From Clostridia bacterium (GTDB taxonomy: Bacteria; Bacillota; Clostridia; Christensenellales; Christensenellaceae), in contig JAAUYQ010000093.1 in NCBI GenBank assembly GCA_014805015.1, positions 1 to 64,000 on the forward strand: DNA of 64,000 bases, given 5' to 3'. The notes beneath the pieces were generated by a model. It was given only the letters and a program-made list of their open reading frames with translations, did no database searches and was not told where the DNA came from. The position numbers were made by a program, and so were the translations under genes. The number at the start of each line of letters is the position of its first letter. Within the stretch, counting starts at the first letter, position 1. Positions 7,976-16,259 of this stretch are shown in pieces.

Positions 7976-9796
7976 ATGTCCAAAATCTCACGGCTTCCGG
8001 AAAGCACATACAAAAGGATCGCTGCCGGTGAGGTGATCGTCGGTCCTGCAGCCGCAGTCAAGGAACTGATGGAGAATGCCCTCGATGCGGGTGCAACTTC
8101 CATCACGGTTGAAACAGTTGAGGGCGGCCGCGACCTGATTCGTGTAACAGACAACGGCTGCGGCATGAGTCCTGAGGACCTGGCAATTTGTGCCGACAAG
8201 CACGCGACGAGCAAAATCGGATCGTTTGAGGAAGTTTATGCGCTCACCAGTCTTGGGTTCCGCGGGGAAGCGCTCGCATCGATCGCAGAGGTTGCCAGGC
8301 TGACAATTTCCTCCCGTGAGCGCGGCGCTCCGACCGGGGCAGAGCTGTCCATTTCCGGCGGTGGAGAGCCGCAGATAACGGAAGCCGGTCTGCCGGAGGG
8401 CACAACCGTCCGGATCAACGATCTTTTCTACAACGTGCCGGCGCGCCGCAAATTTCTGAAGACGGCAGCCAGGGAAGCAGCTGCGGTCACGGAGACGGTG
8501 AGGCGGCTTATTCTGTCCCGGCCAGACGTCGCCATCAAATACATACGCAATAATCACATTGTCTACCAGACGCCCGGATCGGTCAGCCTGCGGCAGGCAG
8601 CGTCCTTGATCTATGGACCGGAAGCCCTGTCCAACATGGTCGACGTGTCCTTCCAGGGGCAGCACGCCAGCGTCTCCGGCATTGTCTCCAAACCGACCTA
8701 TATTTTCAAGACGCCGCAGCGCATGGAGTTCTATCTGAACGGACGTTCGGTGGAGTCCAAAGCCCTGCAGAAAGCTGTGATGCAGGGATATCAGGGCAGT
8801 ATCCTAAATGGACATCATCCGGCCTGCGTTCTCCATATTGAGACAGATCCCGGGGCAATAGACATCAACATTCACCCAGCAAAGCTCTCCGTGCTGCTTT
8901 TCCAGGAAGAGGACGTGGTGCGGGATGTGGCAAAGGCTGTTTCGGAAGCCGCGCTTGCCAAGGTTGAACCGCCGAAGCTGCGCCCTGCTTCCCAGCAGCC
9001 CGAGGCGGCAGATTATGATCAGCCGCTTCGTCAGCCAAACTTCTGGATGAACGTTTCTGCGGAAGAATACCGCGGGCGGGATGAGGCGATGCCGGATGAT
9101 GCCACAGCTCCGCCAGCGCTGCCGGCAGAAGAAGAAGAGGATGTCTACGCACCGCCGGATTTTTCGCTCAGAACCGGGCAGGAGGAACCGGAGCCTGTGC
9201 AGGAGCCTGCGGACCTGCGCACTCTGGAAGAATACAGCGTCCTGGGCACTGTGTTTGAGACCTATATTCTGTGCGAGGCAGGGGACGTGCTTTATCTGAT
9301 TGATCAGCATGCCGCGCAGGAGCGTCTGACCTACGAGAGTTTGCTTGACTGGCAGCAGGAAGGAGGACGGTTTGGGCAGCTCCTGCTGCTGCCGGTCATG
9401 AAGGTATTTTCGCAGCCGGATTATGATCTGCTGATGGAATACCGCAGTTTTCTGGAAACGCTGGGTATCCGCTTTGAGCCGTTCGGCGAACTGACGCTGC
9501 GTTTCGTCAGTTTCCCTGTGCAGGTCACCGGCAGCGAGACGGAAGCTTTTGTTGACTCGCTGCTTGAAGAACTGCGCGACCACGGAAGCGATTCTGTCGT
9601 TGCCCGGGACCGCATCATCACGCAAGCGTGCCGTCACAGCGTCAAGGCTGGGACGCCTCTGAATGACCAGGAAACGGCCCGCCTCGTCGGCGAGCTTGTC
9701 ACGTCCGAGGCAATCCCGCACTGTCCGCACGGGCGTCCAGTTGCCGTGGCTCTTACAAAAGCTGATCTGGAAAAAGGTTTCAAGCGCCGGGTATGA
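7976..9796 (+). CDS. mutL: DNA mismatch repair protein MutL (endonuclease type)
   Basis: 606 residues with the GHKL ATPase domain at the N-terminus (NALDAGATSITV, DNGCGM, GFRGEAL) and a C-terminal dimerisation/endonuclease domain. The metal-binding motif DQHAAQERLTYE starts at about residue 443. ACRHSVKAG and CPHGRP near the C-terminus complete the set expected for a nicking MutL in bacteria without MutH. The stop codon overlaps the miaA start by four bases. Confidence 0.97.
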   Translation: MSKISRLPESTYKRIAAGEVIVGPAAAVKELMENALDAGATSITVETVEGGRDLIRVTDNGCGMSPEDLAICADKHATSKIGSFEEVYALTSLGFRGEALASIAEVARLTISSRERGAPTGAELSISGGGEPQITEAGLPEGTTVRINDLFYNVPARRKFLKTAAREAAAVTETVRRLILSRPDVAIKYIRNNHIVYQTPGSVSLRQAASLIYGPEALSNMVDVSFQGQHASVSGIVSKPTYIFKTPQRMEFYLNGRSVESKALQKAVMQGYQGSILNGHHPACVLHIETDPGAIDINIHPAKLSVLLFQEEDVVRDVAKAVSEAALAKVEPPKLRPASQQPEAADYDQPLRQPNFWMNVSAEEYRGRDEAMPDDATAPPALPAEEEEDVYAPPDFSLRTGQEEPEPVQEPADLRTLEEYSVLGTVFETYILCEAGDVLYLIDQHAAQERLTYESLLDWQQEGGRFGQLLLLPVMKVFSQPDYDLLMEYRSFLETLGIRFEPFGELTLRFVSFPVQVTGSETEAFVDSLLEELRDHGSDSVVARDRIITQACRHSVKAGTPLNDQETARLVGELVTSEAIPHCPHGRPVAVALTKADLEKGFKRRV

Positions 9797-10725
9797 GCAG
9801 ACCGAAGATTCTTGTGATTGTCGGACCGACGGCATCCGGAAAATCGGAGCTTGCGCTCAGTCTGGCCCGCGAGGCGGGCGGTGAGATCATATCTGCGGAC
9901 TCAATGCAGGTGTACCGCGGCCTGGACATTGGCACAGCGAAGCCTTCGCAGAGCGAGCGGCGCGAGGTGCCGCATCATATGATCGACATAGTGGACCCAG
10001 AGGAGCCGTACTCGGCGGGCCGTTTTCAGGTTGAGGCTGGACAGGCGATCCGCGAGTCGGTCTCCCGTGGTGCTCTGCCCATTGTGGCAGGCGGCAGCGG
10101 ACTGTACGTCAACACCATCACATATGGTCTCGATCTGGCGGTGCGGCCGCAGGCAGACCTGGAGATGCGCCGGCAGCTTGAGGAGCTCGAACCGGAAGAA
10201 CTCTACAGCCGGCTGCTTGCGGCAGATCCCGGGGCAGCGCAGCGCATCCATCCGCACAATGTCATCCGCGTGCGCCGGGCGCTGGAGATCGCGCAGGTCC
10301 GCAGCAGCAAATCCTATGATTTTGAGCGCATGCAGCCGGAATTTGATCCGCTTATCCTCGGTATCTCCTGGCCGCGCAGCGAGCTGTATGCGCGGATCAA
10401 CGACCGGACGGACGCGATGTTTGCACAGGGTCTTGCAGACGAGGTGCGCAGCCTGTATGCGAGCTACGGTCCGGAGCCCGTTTCGATGCAGGCCATTGGC
10501 TATAAAGAGATCATCGCGTATCTGGAAGGTCGCGTCCAGACCCTGGATGAAGCCGCAGATCTGATCAGGCGCAACACACGCCGGTTTGCTAAGAGGCAGC
10601 TCACCTGGTTCCGGCGCGACCCGCGAATTCACTGGCTCGAGCCCTCAGAGAGCCTGGACAGGGCGCGGGAGCTGCTCCGCAGGCACAGAACGGAAGGGAA
10701 TGAAGCTTCGTGTCAGACAGTCTGA
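9793..10725 (+). CDS. miaA: tRNA dimethylallyltransferase MiaA
   Basis: Transfers the dimethylallyl group to A37 of tRNAs, making the substrate of MiaB. 310 residues with the P-loop GPTASGKSE at the N-terminus and the family signature DSMQVYRGLDIGTAKP. Its ATG overlaps the mutL stop (ATGA-type). It overlaps the next gene by 16 bases. The usual hfq neighbour found after miaA in many Firmicutes is absent. Confidence 0.97.
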   Translation: MSRPKILVIVGPTASGKSELALSLAREAGGEIISADSMQVYRGLDIGTAKPSQSERREVPHHMIDIVDPEEPYSAGRFQVEAGQAIRESVSRGALPIVAGGSGLYVNTITYGLDLAVRPQADLEMRRQLEELEPEELYSRLLAADPGAAQRIHPHNVIRVRRALEIAQVRSSKSYDFERMQPEFDPLILGISWPRSELYARINDRTDAMFAQGLADEVRSLYASYGPEPVSMQAIGYKEIIAYLEGRVQTLDEAADLIRRNTRRFAKRQLTWFRRDPRIHWLEPSESLDRARELLRRHRTEGNEASCQTV

Positions 10726-12005
10726 AATCATACCTCACAGAGTCTTTTGGCGTATCGCCGGACAGTTATGACTGGGTTGCAGCCAGTGCCGAACGGCTTT
10801 CTGACGCGTTCAGGCAGATCGACAGGCGGGCAGCGCTGCTGCAGGCAAAAGTGCTGAAAGCGTTCCAGAAACAGGAAGTGGCATCGCGGCATTTCAGCGG
10901 CTCTACCGGCTATGGCTACGGAGATGAAGGGCGTGACAAGCTGTCTGCTGTTTATGCCGACGTCTTCGGTGCAGATGCAGCGATTGTCTCGCCGCTGATG
11001 ATGAGCGGCACGCACGCCATTGCCGAAGCGCTTTTCGGGATCCTGCGTCCTGGCGACACAGTGCTGTACATCACCGGCGAGCCTTATGATACGCTGCGGC
11101 CTGTCATCCAGGGCGGGCCCGGTTCGCTGGCAGATTTCGGAGTCAGATCCCGCTCTGCGTCCCTGCTTGAGAACGGCTTCGTGGACCTTGACCGCACGTT
11201 TGCGGAACTGAGAAAAGATCCTGCAATCCGAATGGTCTATCTGCAGCGGTCGACAGGATATGATCTGCGGCCCGCCTTCACAGCAGCAGAACTCGGAGAG
11301 GCAATCCGGGCGGTGAAAGAGCAGTACCCAGATGTGATCTGTATGGTCGACAACTGCTATGGCGAGTTCGTCTGTGACCAGGAACCGACAGCGCTGGGAG
11401 CCGATATGATTGCCGGGTCCCTGATCAAGAACCCTGGCGGTGGTCTGGCCCCGACGGGCGGCTACATTGCCGGAAGGGAGGACCTCATAAGACTGGTTGG
11501 CGGCCGCTACTCAGCGCCTGGTGTGGGAACAGAGATCGGATCGTACGTTCCAGGCTACCAGGCATTCTATCAGGGCCTTTTTCTTGCTCCGCACACTGTG
11601 GCGCAGGCTCTCAAGGGTGTTCTGCTCGCTGCAGACGTGTTCGCACAGCTCGGGTTTGAAGTTTCTCCGACTCCGGATGCAGTGCGGGGTGATATCACGC
11701 AGACAATCATCTTCAACGATCCCGGTGCCCTGACGGCCTTCGTGCGGGGAGTACAGCAGGCTGCACCGGTGGATTCGCATGTGGTTCCGTGCCCATGGGA
11801 CATGCCAGGATACGACGATCCCGTCATCATGGCTGCAGGAACCTTTGTCCAGGGAGCTTCGCTCGAATACACAGCGGATGGTCCCATGCGTCCGCCGTAT
11901 GCGGCCTACCTGCAGGGCGGTCTTACCTACGAGCACGCCTTCATCGCGACTGTACTCGGCTCAGCGGCGCTTGAGCACGATCAGAACCATGCTGCCGGCA
12001 GCTGA
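10710..12005 (+). CDS. PLP-dependent methionine-gamma-lyase-family (YnbB/aluminium-resistance-type) protein
   Basis: A 431-residue fold-type-I PLP enzyme of the Cys/Met-metabolism superfamily. The Schiff-base lysine is probably in SLIKNPGGGLAPTGGY. Family members are annotated as aluminium-resistance or methionine-gamma-lyase-like proteins, and the true substrate is not clear. The start is a GTG with GGAAGGGA about 12 bases upstream, inside the end of miaA. Location downstream of miaA matches the conserved mutSL-miaA-(hfq)-ynbB order of Firmicutes, which supports the assignment. Confidence 0.85.
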   Translation: MSDSLKSYLTESFGVSPDSYDWVAASAERLSDAFRQIDRRAALLQAKVLKAFQKQEVASRHFSGSTGYGYGDEGRDKLSAVYADVFGADAAIVSPLMMSGTHAIAEALFGILRPGDTVLYITGEPYDTLRPVIQGGPGSLADFGVRSRSASLLENGFVDLDRTFAELRKDPAIRMVYLQRSTGYDLRPAFTAAELGEAIRAVKEQYPDVICMVDNCYGEFVCDQEPTALGADMIAGSLIKNPGGGLAPTGGYIAGREDLIRLVGGRYSAPGVGTEIGSYVPGYQAFYQGLFLAPHTVAQALKGVLLAADVFAQLGFEVSPTPDAVRGDITQTIIFNDPGALTAFVRGVQQAAPVDSHVVPCPWDMPGYDDPVIMAAGTFVQGASLEYTADGPMRPPYAAYLQGGLTYEHAFIATVLGSAALEHDQNHAAGS

Positions 12006-12278
12006 GACGGGACGTGGCAGACACAGCGGATACATAGCCGGCCGAAGGCTGCGGAGATTTACAAAGTGGGTTAGCTGCAGCGCTGTGTTTTTGGCGTTAT
12101 GCCTCTGAGATGCAGAGCTGCTTTTGCCATAGAGGCGATCTGTTGCAGGAGAGGGAAGTGAACCGGCATGGGGATTTGGTTGCCACGTCAGCGTAAACGC
12201 TGCATTTCACGGTGGCAATGCAAAAGTCTGCACACGCAGGCAACGCAGGCAATGTCTGGGCCCTTACTGTTTTTTCTC
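12006..12278. other. Gene-free spacer before the toxin-antitoxin locus
   Basis: No ORF with family resemblance is seen. The stretch holds a small interrupted inverted repeat, TTGCCAC (12180-12186) / GTGGCAA (12212-12218), enclosing a second one, AGCGT / ACGCT. It also holds a tandem 9-base repeat CGCAGGCAA at about 12235-12252. No clear terminator for the preceding gene is visible. Confidence 0.4.
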
Positions 12279-12307
12279 TTGACGATGTGCAAAAAGTCCA
12301 GTACAAT
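12279..12307 (+). promoter_or_regulatory. Sigma-A-type promoter of the ToxI-like antitoxin RNA
   Basis: -35 TTGACG (12279-12284) and -10 TACAAT (12302-12307) are separated by exactly 17 bases. The predicted start at about 12314 lies directly in front of the first 37-base repeat, as expected for a type III antitoxin RNA. Confidence 0.8.
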
Positions 12308-12316
12308 ATATCAAAC

Positions 12317-12390
12317 AGCGGAGATTCCCTGCCATATAGTGGGAAGCGAAAAAAGCGGAGATTCCCTGCCATACAGTGGGAAGCGAAAAA
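12317..12390 (+). repeat. Two tandem 37-bp antitoxin repeats
   Basis: Unit 1 is 12317-12353 and unit 2 is 12354-12390. They differ at one position (CCATATAGT against CCATACAGT) and abut directly, so this is not a CRISPR with spacers. Three bases of a third unit (AGC) follow before the terminator stem. Confidence 0.95.
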
Positions 12391-12393
12391 AGC

Positions 12394-12423
12394 AAGAGGA
12401 GGCATTTGCTTCCTCTTTTTTTT
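12394..12423 (+). terminator. Terminator between antitoxin repeats and toxin gene
   Basis: Stem AAGAGGA (12394-12400) / TCCTCTT (12411-12417) with a run of eight T ending at 12423. In type III loci this attenuator lets most transcripts stop after the antitoxin and a minority read into the toxin. The toxin's GGAG ribosome binding site follows immediately at 12424-12427. Confidence 0.88.
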
Positions 12424-12433
12424 GGAGTGTGAA

Positions 12434-12703
12434 ATGGAGTTACGACTGTTCAGGATACGGGATGACTATATCAGTCATCTGCGAGCATACGATTCTCACG
12501 TCATGATGAACAAATCAGGCCGACCGTATGTCGGTGTGGTCTTCGATATCGGCACGTGCTGCTACTTTGCGCCGCTGACTTCGCCAAAGTCTAAGCACGC
12601 CAAGATGTGTAATTCCATAGATTTCATTAAGATTGCACGTGGACGCTACGGTGCCATCTGCTTGAATAATATGATTCCTGACACCATGGATCTTGTACAG
12701 TAA
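12434..12703 (+). CDS. ToxN/AbiQ-family type III toxin, N-terminal part ending at an in-frame TAA
   Basis: The 89 residues match my recollection of the ToxN/AbiQ endoribonuclease family. They open with a ...DDYISHLRAYDSHV segment, then RPYVGVVFDIG, the core motif FAPLTSPKSKH (TSPK at 49-52, near the active site in ToxN), an IDFIKI strand and NNMIPD. GGAG lies 6 bases before the ATG. The known family is about 170-200 residues long, and the reading frame continues after the TAA with matching sequence, so this is half a toxin. The locus lies directly behind the antitoxin repeats and terminator. The region looks less GC-rich than its neighbours, suggesting acquisition. Activity as read is doubtful. 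Confidence 0.85.
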   Translation: MELRLFRIRDDYISHLRAYDSHVMMNKSGRPYVGVVFDIGTCCYFAPLTSPKSKHAKMCNSIDFIKIARGRYGAICLNNMIPDTMDLVQ

Positions 12704-13165
12704 ATAGTCTTCAAAGAGGAACCGCCAGCTTATGGTCGTCTGCTTCAGAACCAGGTGCTCTGGATCCGCGAAAACAAAAATAAGCAGAAAATCATGACCT
12801 CTGCCGCTAAGCTGCATGCTCTGCTGCTGCGAGACAGTGATGAACGCTTCAACCAGCATGAACGGGCAATACGCAGGCGAAGCTGCAACCTGAAACTGCT
12901 GGAAGAAGCGCTCCTCGAGTTTTCCAGGCGGAACCCGGAGACCCCGGAAATGCCGGACGAAACTGATCCCATGGAGCCAGACGGACCTGAAGCGGAAATG
13001 ACAGAGCGGAATACGCTCGGCGGACTGAAGGCAGGTAGGGCGTCGCAGTGCGGGCACCCGACTGCGACGCTGCATGAAAACGAAGGAGAACAAACTGCAC
13101 CAGTCAGTCTGTTCAAAGCAACGAATGAGTCGACAGAAGAACCCAGGGACAGCCAGTCGGAATGA
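12704..13165 (+). pseudogene. C-terminal remainder of the ToxN-like toxin gene, same frame after the stop
   Basis: Directly after the TAA the same frame stays open for 153 codons. It encodes YGRLLQNQVLWIRENK, a helical stretch, and CNLKLLEEALLEF, which correspond to the C-terminal half of ToxN/CptN-type toxins. No frameshift is needed: replacing the single TAA with a sense codon restores a continuous protein. About 70 further residues, acidic and Pro/Glu/Ser-rich, have no counterpart that I recognise in ToxN. The final TGA overlaps the ATG of the primase-helicase gene. Possible internal starts are a GTG at 12755 and an ATG at 12794, neither with a convincing Shine-Dalgarno sequence. Confidence 0.7.
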
Positions 13166-16077
13166 GAAAGCATAGGTGCACAGTGGAGACAGGAGCAATC
13201 GTTAACAGCAAAGCCCGCATCCAGGACAGAATGTACGAGTTTGTGAAACTGGTCGACCGTCTCGACGCTGACGAACCTGTTGTCATCTGCCGGGCAGCGG
13301 ACGGCTCGCTGGGCGCCTGCTCGAAGCGCCAGTGGGACCAGAGCGTCGTGAAACCTGCAGAGCACGCATCTGGTCCTGTCAGCACGGAGAGCAGCGTCGC
13401 CGAAAAGATTGCCCTGTTCCGGTCCTATTTTCGCGGCCGCACGGACGTATATGCGAAACGGTTCTTCTCAGCCGAGACTGGACGGAGCGGATATACACCG
13501 GTGTGCAGGAATGAATGGCGCAAGGGCGTCTGCGACAAGAAGAGCACCCGCTGCGCGGCCTGCAGAAACCGTCAGTTCGTGCCGCTCCGCTCTGCGGCGC
13601 TTGTCGAGCATCTTCGGGGTACGGATGAATACGGCCGGGACGTCGTCGGCCTGTATCCGCTCCTTGCGGACGGATCAGCGTATTTCCTGGCTGCTGACTT
13701 TGACAAGACGGAGTGGAAGCTCGACGCAGCTGCTTACCGCAGCGCCTGCATATCTCTGGGCCTGACGCCGGCCGTGGAGCGGTCGCGCTCAGGTCAGGGC
13801 GCGCATGTGTGGCTCTTTTTTGATACTCCGATACCGGCCGGGAAAGCCCGCCAGCTCGGTGAACTGCTGCTGCATAAGGCGATGGACTTGCGGCCGGAGC
13901 TGTCGTTTGATTCCTTTGATCGGCTTTTCCCTTCTCAGGACACCGTCCCGAAAGGCGGCTTCGGGAATCTCATTGCGCTGCCATTCCAGGGACAGGCCCA
14001 GGCAGATGGAAATTCACTCTTTGTAGACGAAAACTACAATCAGTACGAAGACCAGTGGGCTTTTCTCTCTACGGTGCCCAAGATAACCGGCCGGCAGCTC
14101 GAAGCACTGCTGGCGGAGCAGGCGCTGTCCAGCCTGCAGCCGACAGCTGTGAACCGGGAACCGGCTCCTCCAGGATACACCGAAGAGCTCGCGGTTCTTG
14201 ATGGCAGCATGCTCCGTATTCCGAAGCAGGGTCTGCCCCGGGAACTGATCGCCGATCTGCGGCGAATCGGCACTTTCCCCAATCCGGAATTCTATAAAAA
14301 GCAGGCTATGCGGCTGTCTGTCTACGGCATTCCGCGGGTTATCGACTGCACGGAGGCCGATGAGAAATACCTGGCGCTGCCGCGCGGGTGCAGAGCCGAG
14401 CTTGCAGAGTATCTGCGCGAACGGGGAATTCGGAACACGTGGCACGACGAGCGGAACAGCGGCCGGGAAATTGACGTGACTTTTACCGGGACGCTGCGGG
14501 AAGAGCAGGCAGAAGCGGCCAGAAAACTGCTCGAACATGATACCGGCGTCCTCGCGGCAGCCACAGCATTCGGCAAAACTGTGGTTGCGGCATACATTAT
14601 GGCACAGTGCAGAGTGAACACTCTCATTCTGGTACCGTCCACTGCGCTGCTTGAACAGTGGAAAGGTGCACTCACGCGTTTCCTGGACATACGGGAAACG
14701 ACGGAGGTCCCGCCAGGTCTGGGCTGCAGGCGGCGCCTCGAGGTGATCGGCCAGCTCGGCGGCGGCAGACACACCAATGCCGGAATCATTGATATTGCTG
14801 TTATGCAGTCGCTGCTGGAAGGCCCGGAGAAGAAGGCCAAAAGTCTGGTGGGCGAGTATGGTCTGGTTATCTGCGACGAGTGCCACCATGTACCGGCTGT
14901 TACGTTCGAACGAGTACTCCGGGGTGTGCGGGCCCGGCGGATCTACGGGCTTTCCGCCACGCCCGCAAGGGCTGACGGTCTGCAGAAGATCATCTTCATG
15001 CAGTGCGGTCCAGTGCGCTTCGACATCGACGCGCGGCAGATGGCAGCTTCCCAGGACTTCAGGCGCATCATGCTGCCACGGTTCACCAGGGCAAGAGTCG
15101 CACCCGGGACGACGATCCAGGATATGCACGCAGCACTTTGTGCGAATGCCGACCGCAATGAGCTGATTCTGCGTGATGCAGCTGAGCTGAGCGCGGCCGG
15201 ACGGACACTGATGCTTCTGACGTCCCGCCGGGAACATGCCGCCTTCCTGGCAGAGGAACTCGCAGACAGGACAGAAGCGCAGGTATTCCTGCTGCTGGGA
15301 TCGGATCCTGTATCTGCCAGACGGGAGAAATTACGGACACTGCGCGCGGCGGATCCTGAGGAACCGCTGATTATCGTCTCCACAAACCGGTATGCAGGGG
15401 AAGGCTTTGATCTGCCGCATCTGGACACGCTGCTGCTCACAGCCCCGTTTTCCTGGAAGGGCACGCTCGCGCAGAATGCCGGCCGGCTGCATCGGGACTA
15501 TCCCGGAAAAAAGGACGTCCGCATTTATGATTACGTGGACCTGTATGTACCGGCGGCAGAACGGATGTTCGCCAAACGGCGTGCGGAGTACACCCGGCAG
15601 GGATATGAGATTGAGCCGGGTCTGAGGGAAAGCCGGGCCTGCGCCACCTATAGTGGTCCACAGTTCCTGGAACCGTTTGCCGCGGATCTGCGCGCGGCCG
15701 CGCAGGAGATCTATGTCTGTTCAAACGAAACAGACCCTGGTCATCTGGCGGAACTTGGCGCACTGCTCGCAGAGCAGCGGAAGGCAGGAGTAAATGTTCG
15801 CGTAAGACTGGGCGGCTCGAGCACAGAAAGCAGCGGGGAAGCGATGCTGCAGCAGCTGGGCATAGAAGCGGAGACAGACCCGGCAGTGACGTACTCGGCT
15901 GCGGTCATCGACCGGCAGATTGTCTGGTACGGCAGCATGAGCCTGCTCGGCTCGACGGATGGCGATCTGCTGCGCTTTGAAAGCAGGGATGCAGCCGGCG
16001 AATTCCTTGATCTTGAGCTCAACGAGGCAGAATCAGGGGAGAGATGGGAGCAGCTTTCCCTGGACAAGCGGATCTGA
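13162..16077 (+). CDS. TOTE-type archaeo-eukaryotic primase + SF2 helicase + degenerate PLD-like protein
   Basis: A 971-residue multidomain protein. Cysteines C115, C124, C131 and C134 form a probable zinc-binding element. A primase-like domain (about 160-300) has AADFD (D179, D181) and the SGQGAHVW histidine motif (H215), then FDSFDRLFPSQDTVPKGGFG. An SF2 helicase follows, with Walker A ATAFGKT (467-473), DECH (572-575), SAT (598-600) and motif VI QNAGRLHR (771-778). The C-terminus (about 835-950) resembles a PLD nuclease domain (IDRQIVWYGSMSLLG), but the HxK of the HKD motif is replaced by TYS. The architecture fits the family described in TOTE biological-conflict systems, so a role in defence is inferred. 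The ATG overlaps the toxin frame's stop; an ATG at 13231 is an alternative start. Confidence 0.85.
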   Translation: MRKHRCTVETGAIVNSKARIQDRMYEFVKLVDRLDADEPVVICRAADGSLGACSKRQWDQSVVKPAEHASGPVSTESSVAEKIALFRSYFRGRTDVYAKRFFSAETGRSGYTPVCRNEWRKGVCDKKSTRCAACRNRQFVPLRSAALVEHLRGTDEYGRDVVGLYPLLADGSAYFLAADFDKTEWKLDAAAYRSACISLGLTPAVERSRSGQGAHVWLFFDTPIPAGKARQLGELLLHKAMDLRPELSFDSFDRLFPSQDTVPKGGFGNLIALPFQGQAQADGNSLFVDENYNQYEDQWAFLSTVPKITGRQLEALLAEQALSSLQPTAVNREPAPPGYTEELAVLDGSMLRIPKQGLPRELIADLRRIGTFPNPEFYKKQAMRLSVYGIPRVIDCTEADEKYLALPRGCRAELAEYLRERGIRNTWHDERNSGREIDVTFTGTLREEQAEAARKLLEHDTGVLAAATAFGKTVVAAYIMAQCRVNTLILVPSTALLEQWKGALTRFLDIRETTEVPPGLGCRRRLEVIGQLGGGRHTNAGIIDIAVMQSLLEGPEKKAKSLVGEYGLVICDECHHVPAVTFERVLRGVRARRIYGLSATPARADGLQKIIFMQCGPVRFDIDARQMAASQDFRRIMLPRFTRARVAPGTTIQDMHAALCANADRNELILRDAAELSAAGRTLMLLTSRREHAAFLAEELADRTEAQVFLLLGSDPVSARREKLRTLRAADPEEPLIIVSTNRYAGEGFDLPHLDTLLLTAPFSWKGTLAQNAGRLHRDYPGKKDVRIYDYVDLYVPAAERMFAKRRAEYTRQGYEIEPGLRESRACATYSGPQFLEPFAADLRAAAQEIYVCSNETDPGHLAELGALLAEQRKAGVNVRVRLGGSSTESSGEAMLQQLGIEAETDPAVTYSAAVIDRQIVWYGSMSLLGSTDGDLLRFESRDAAGEFLDLELNEAESGERWEQLSLDKRI

Positions 16078-16145
16078 ATGGCCGCAGAAAGATGGCAGGC
16101 GGCAGCGAAGGCCGCCCTGGGCTCTCCTGCGTAAAAAGACACGAA

Positions 16146-16180
16146 AGACCTCCTGTCCGGGCGGTTGAGGCAGGAGGTCT
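16146..16180 (-). terminator. Terminator-like hairpin after the integrase gene
   Basis: AGACCTCCTG (16146-16155) pairs with CAGGAGGTCT (16171-16180). On the minus strand it is followed by a T-rich stretch, so it suits the integrase transcript; it also lies after the helicase gene on the plus strand. The surrounding 16078-16259 has no gene. Confidence 0.6.
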
Positions 16181-16259
16181 GTATCGGTCCCCGCCGGATC
16201 GCAGGCTTCTGAAGCCGCATCCCGTGAAGAGCAGCAGTCAGGCTGGGAGGCTGGACGCG

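Larger units (their letters stand above)
12314..12423 (+). ncRNA. ToxI-like type III antitoxin RNA precursor
   Basis: Predicted transcript containing two tandem 37-base units, a three-base start of a third unit, and a terminator. In known type III systems the toxin ribonuclease cuts such a precursor within A-rich joints and each unit folds as a pseudoknot that binds and inhibits the toxin. Each unit here has a TTCCC/GGGAA pairing and ends in an A-rich joint, GCGAAAAA, which fits that behaviour. Promoter, repeats, terminator and then toxin gene is the canonical order. Processing and pseudoknot formation are inferred, not shown. Confidence 0.82.

Noticed and set aside
12317-12390. CRISPR-like repeat pair
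   Set aside because: The two 37-base units abut with no spacer and sit between a promoter and a terminator before a ToxN-type gene, so they are antitoxin repeats.
12168-12506. Plus-strand reading frames running through the antitoxin repeats
   Set aside because: They cross promoter, repeats and terminator of the antitoxin RNA, and the one in frame with the toxin only extends it upstream of its GGAG-ATG.
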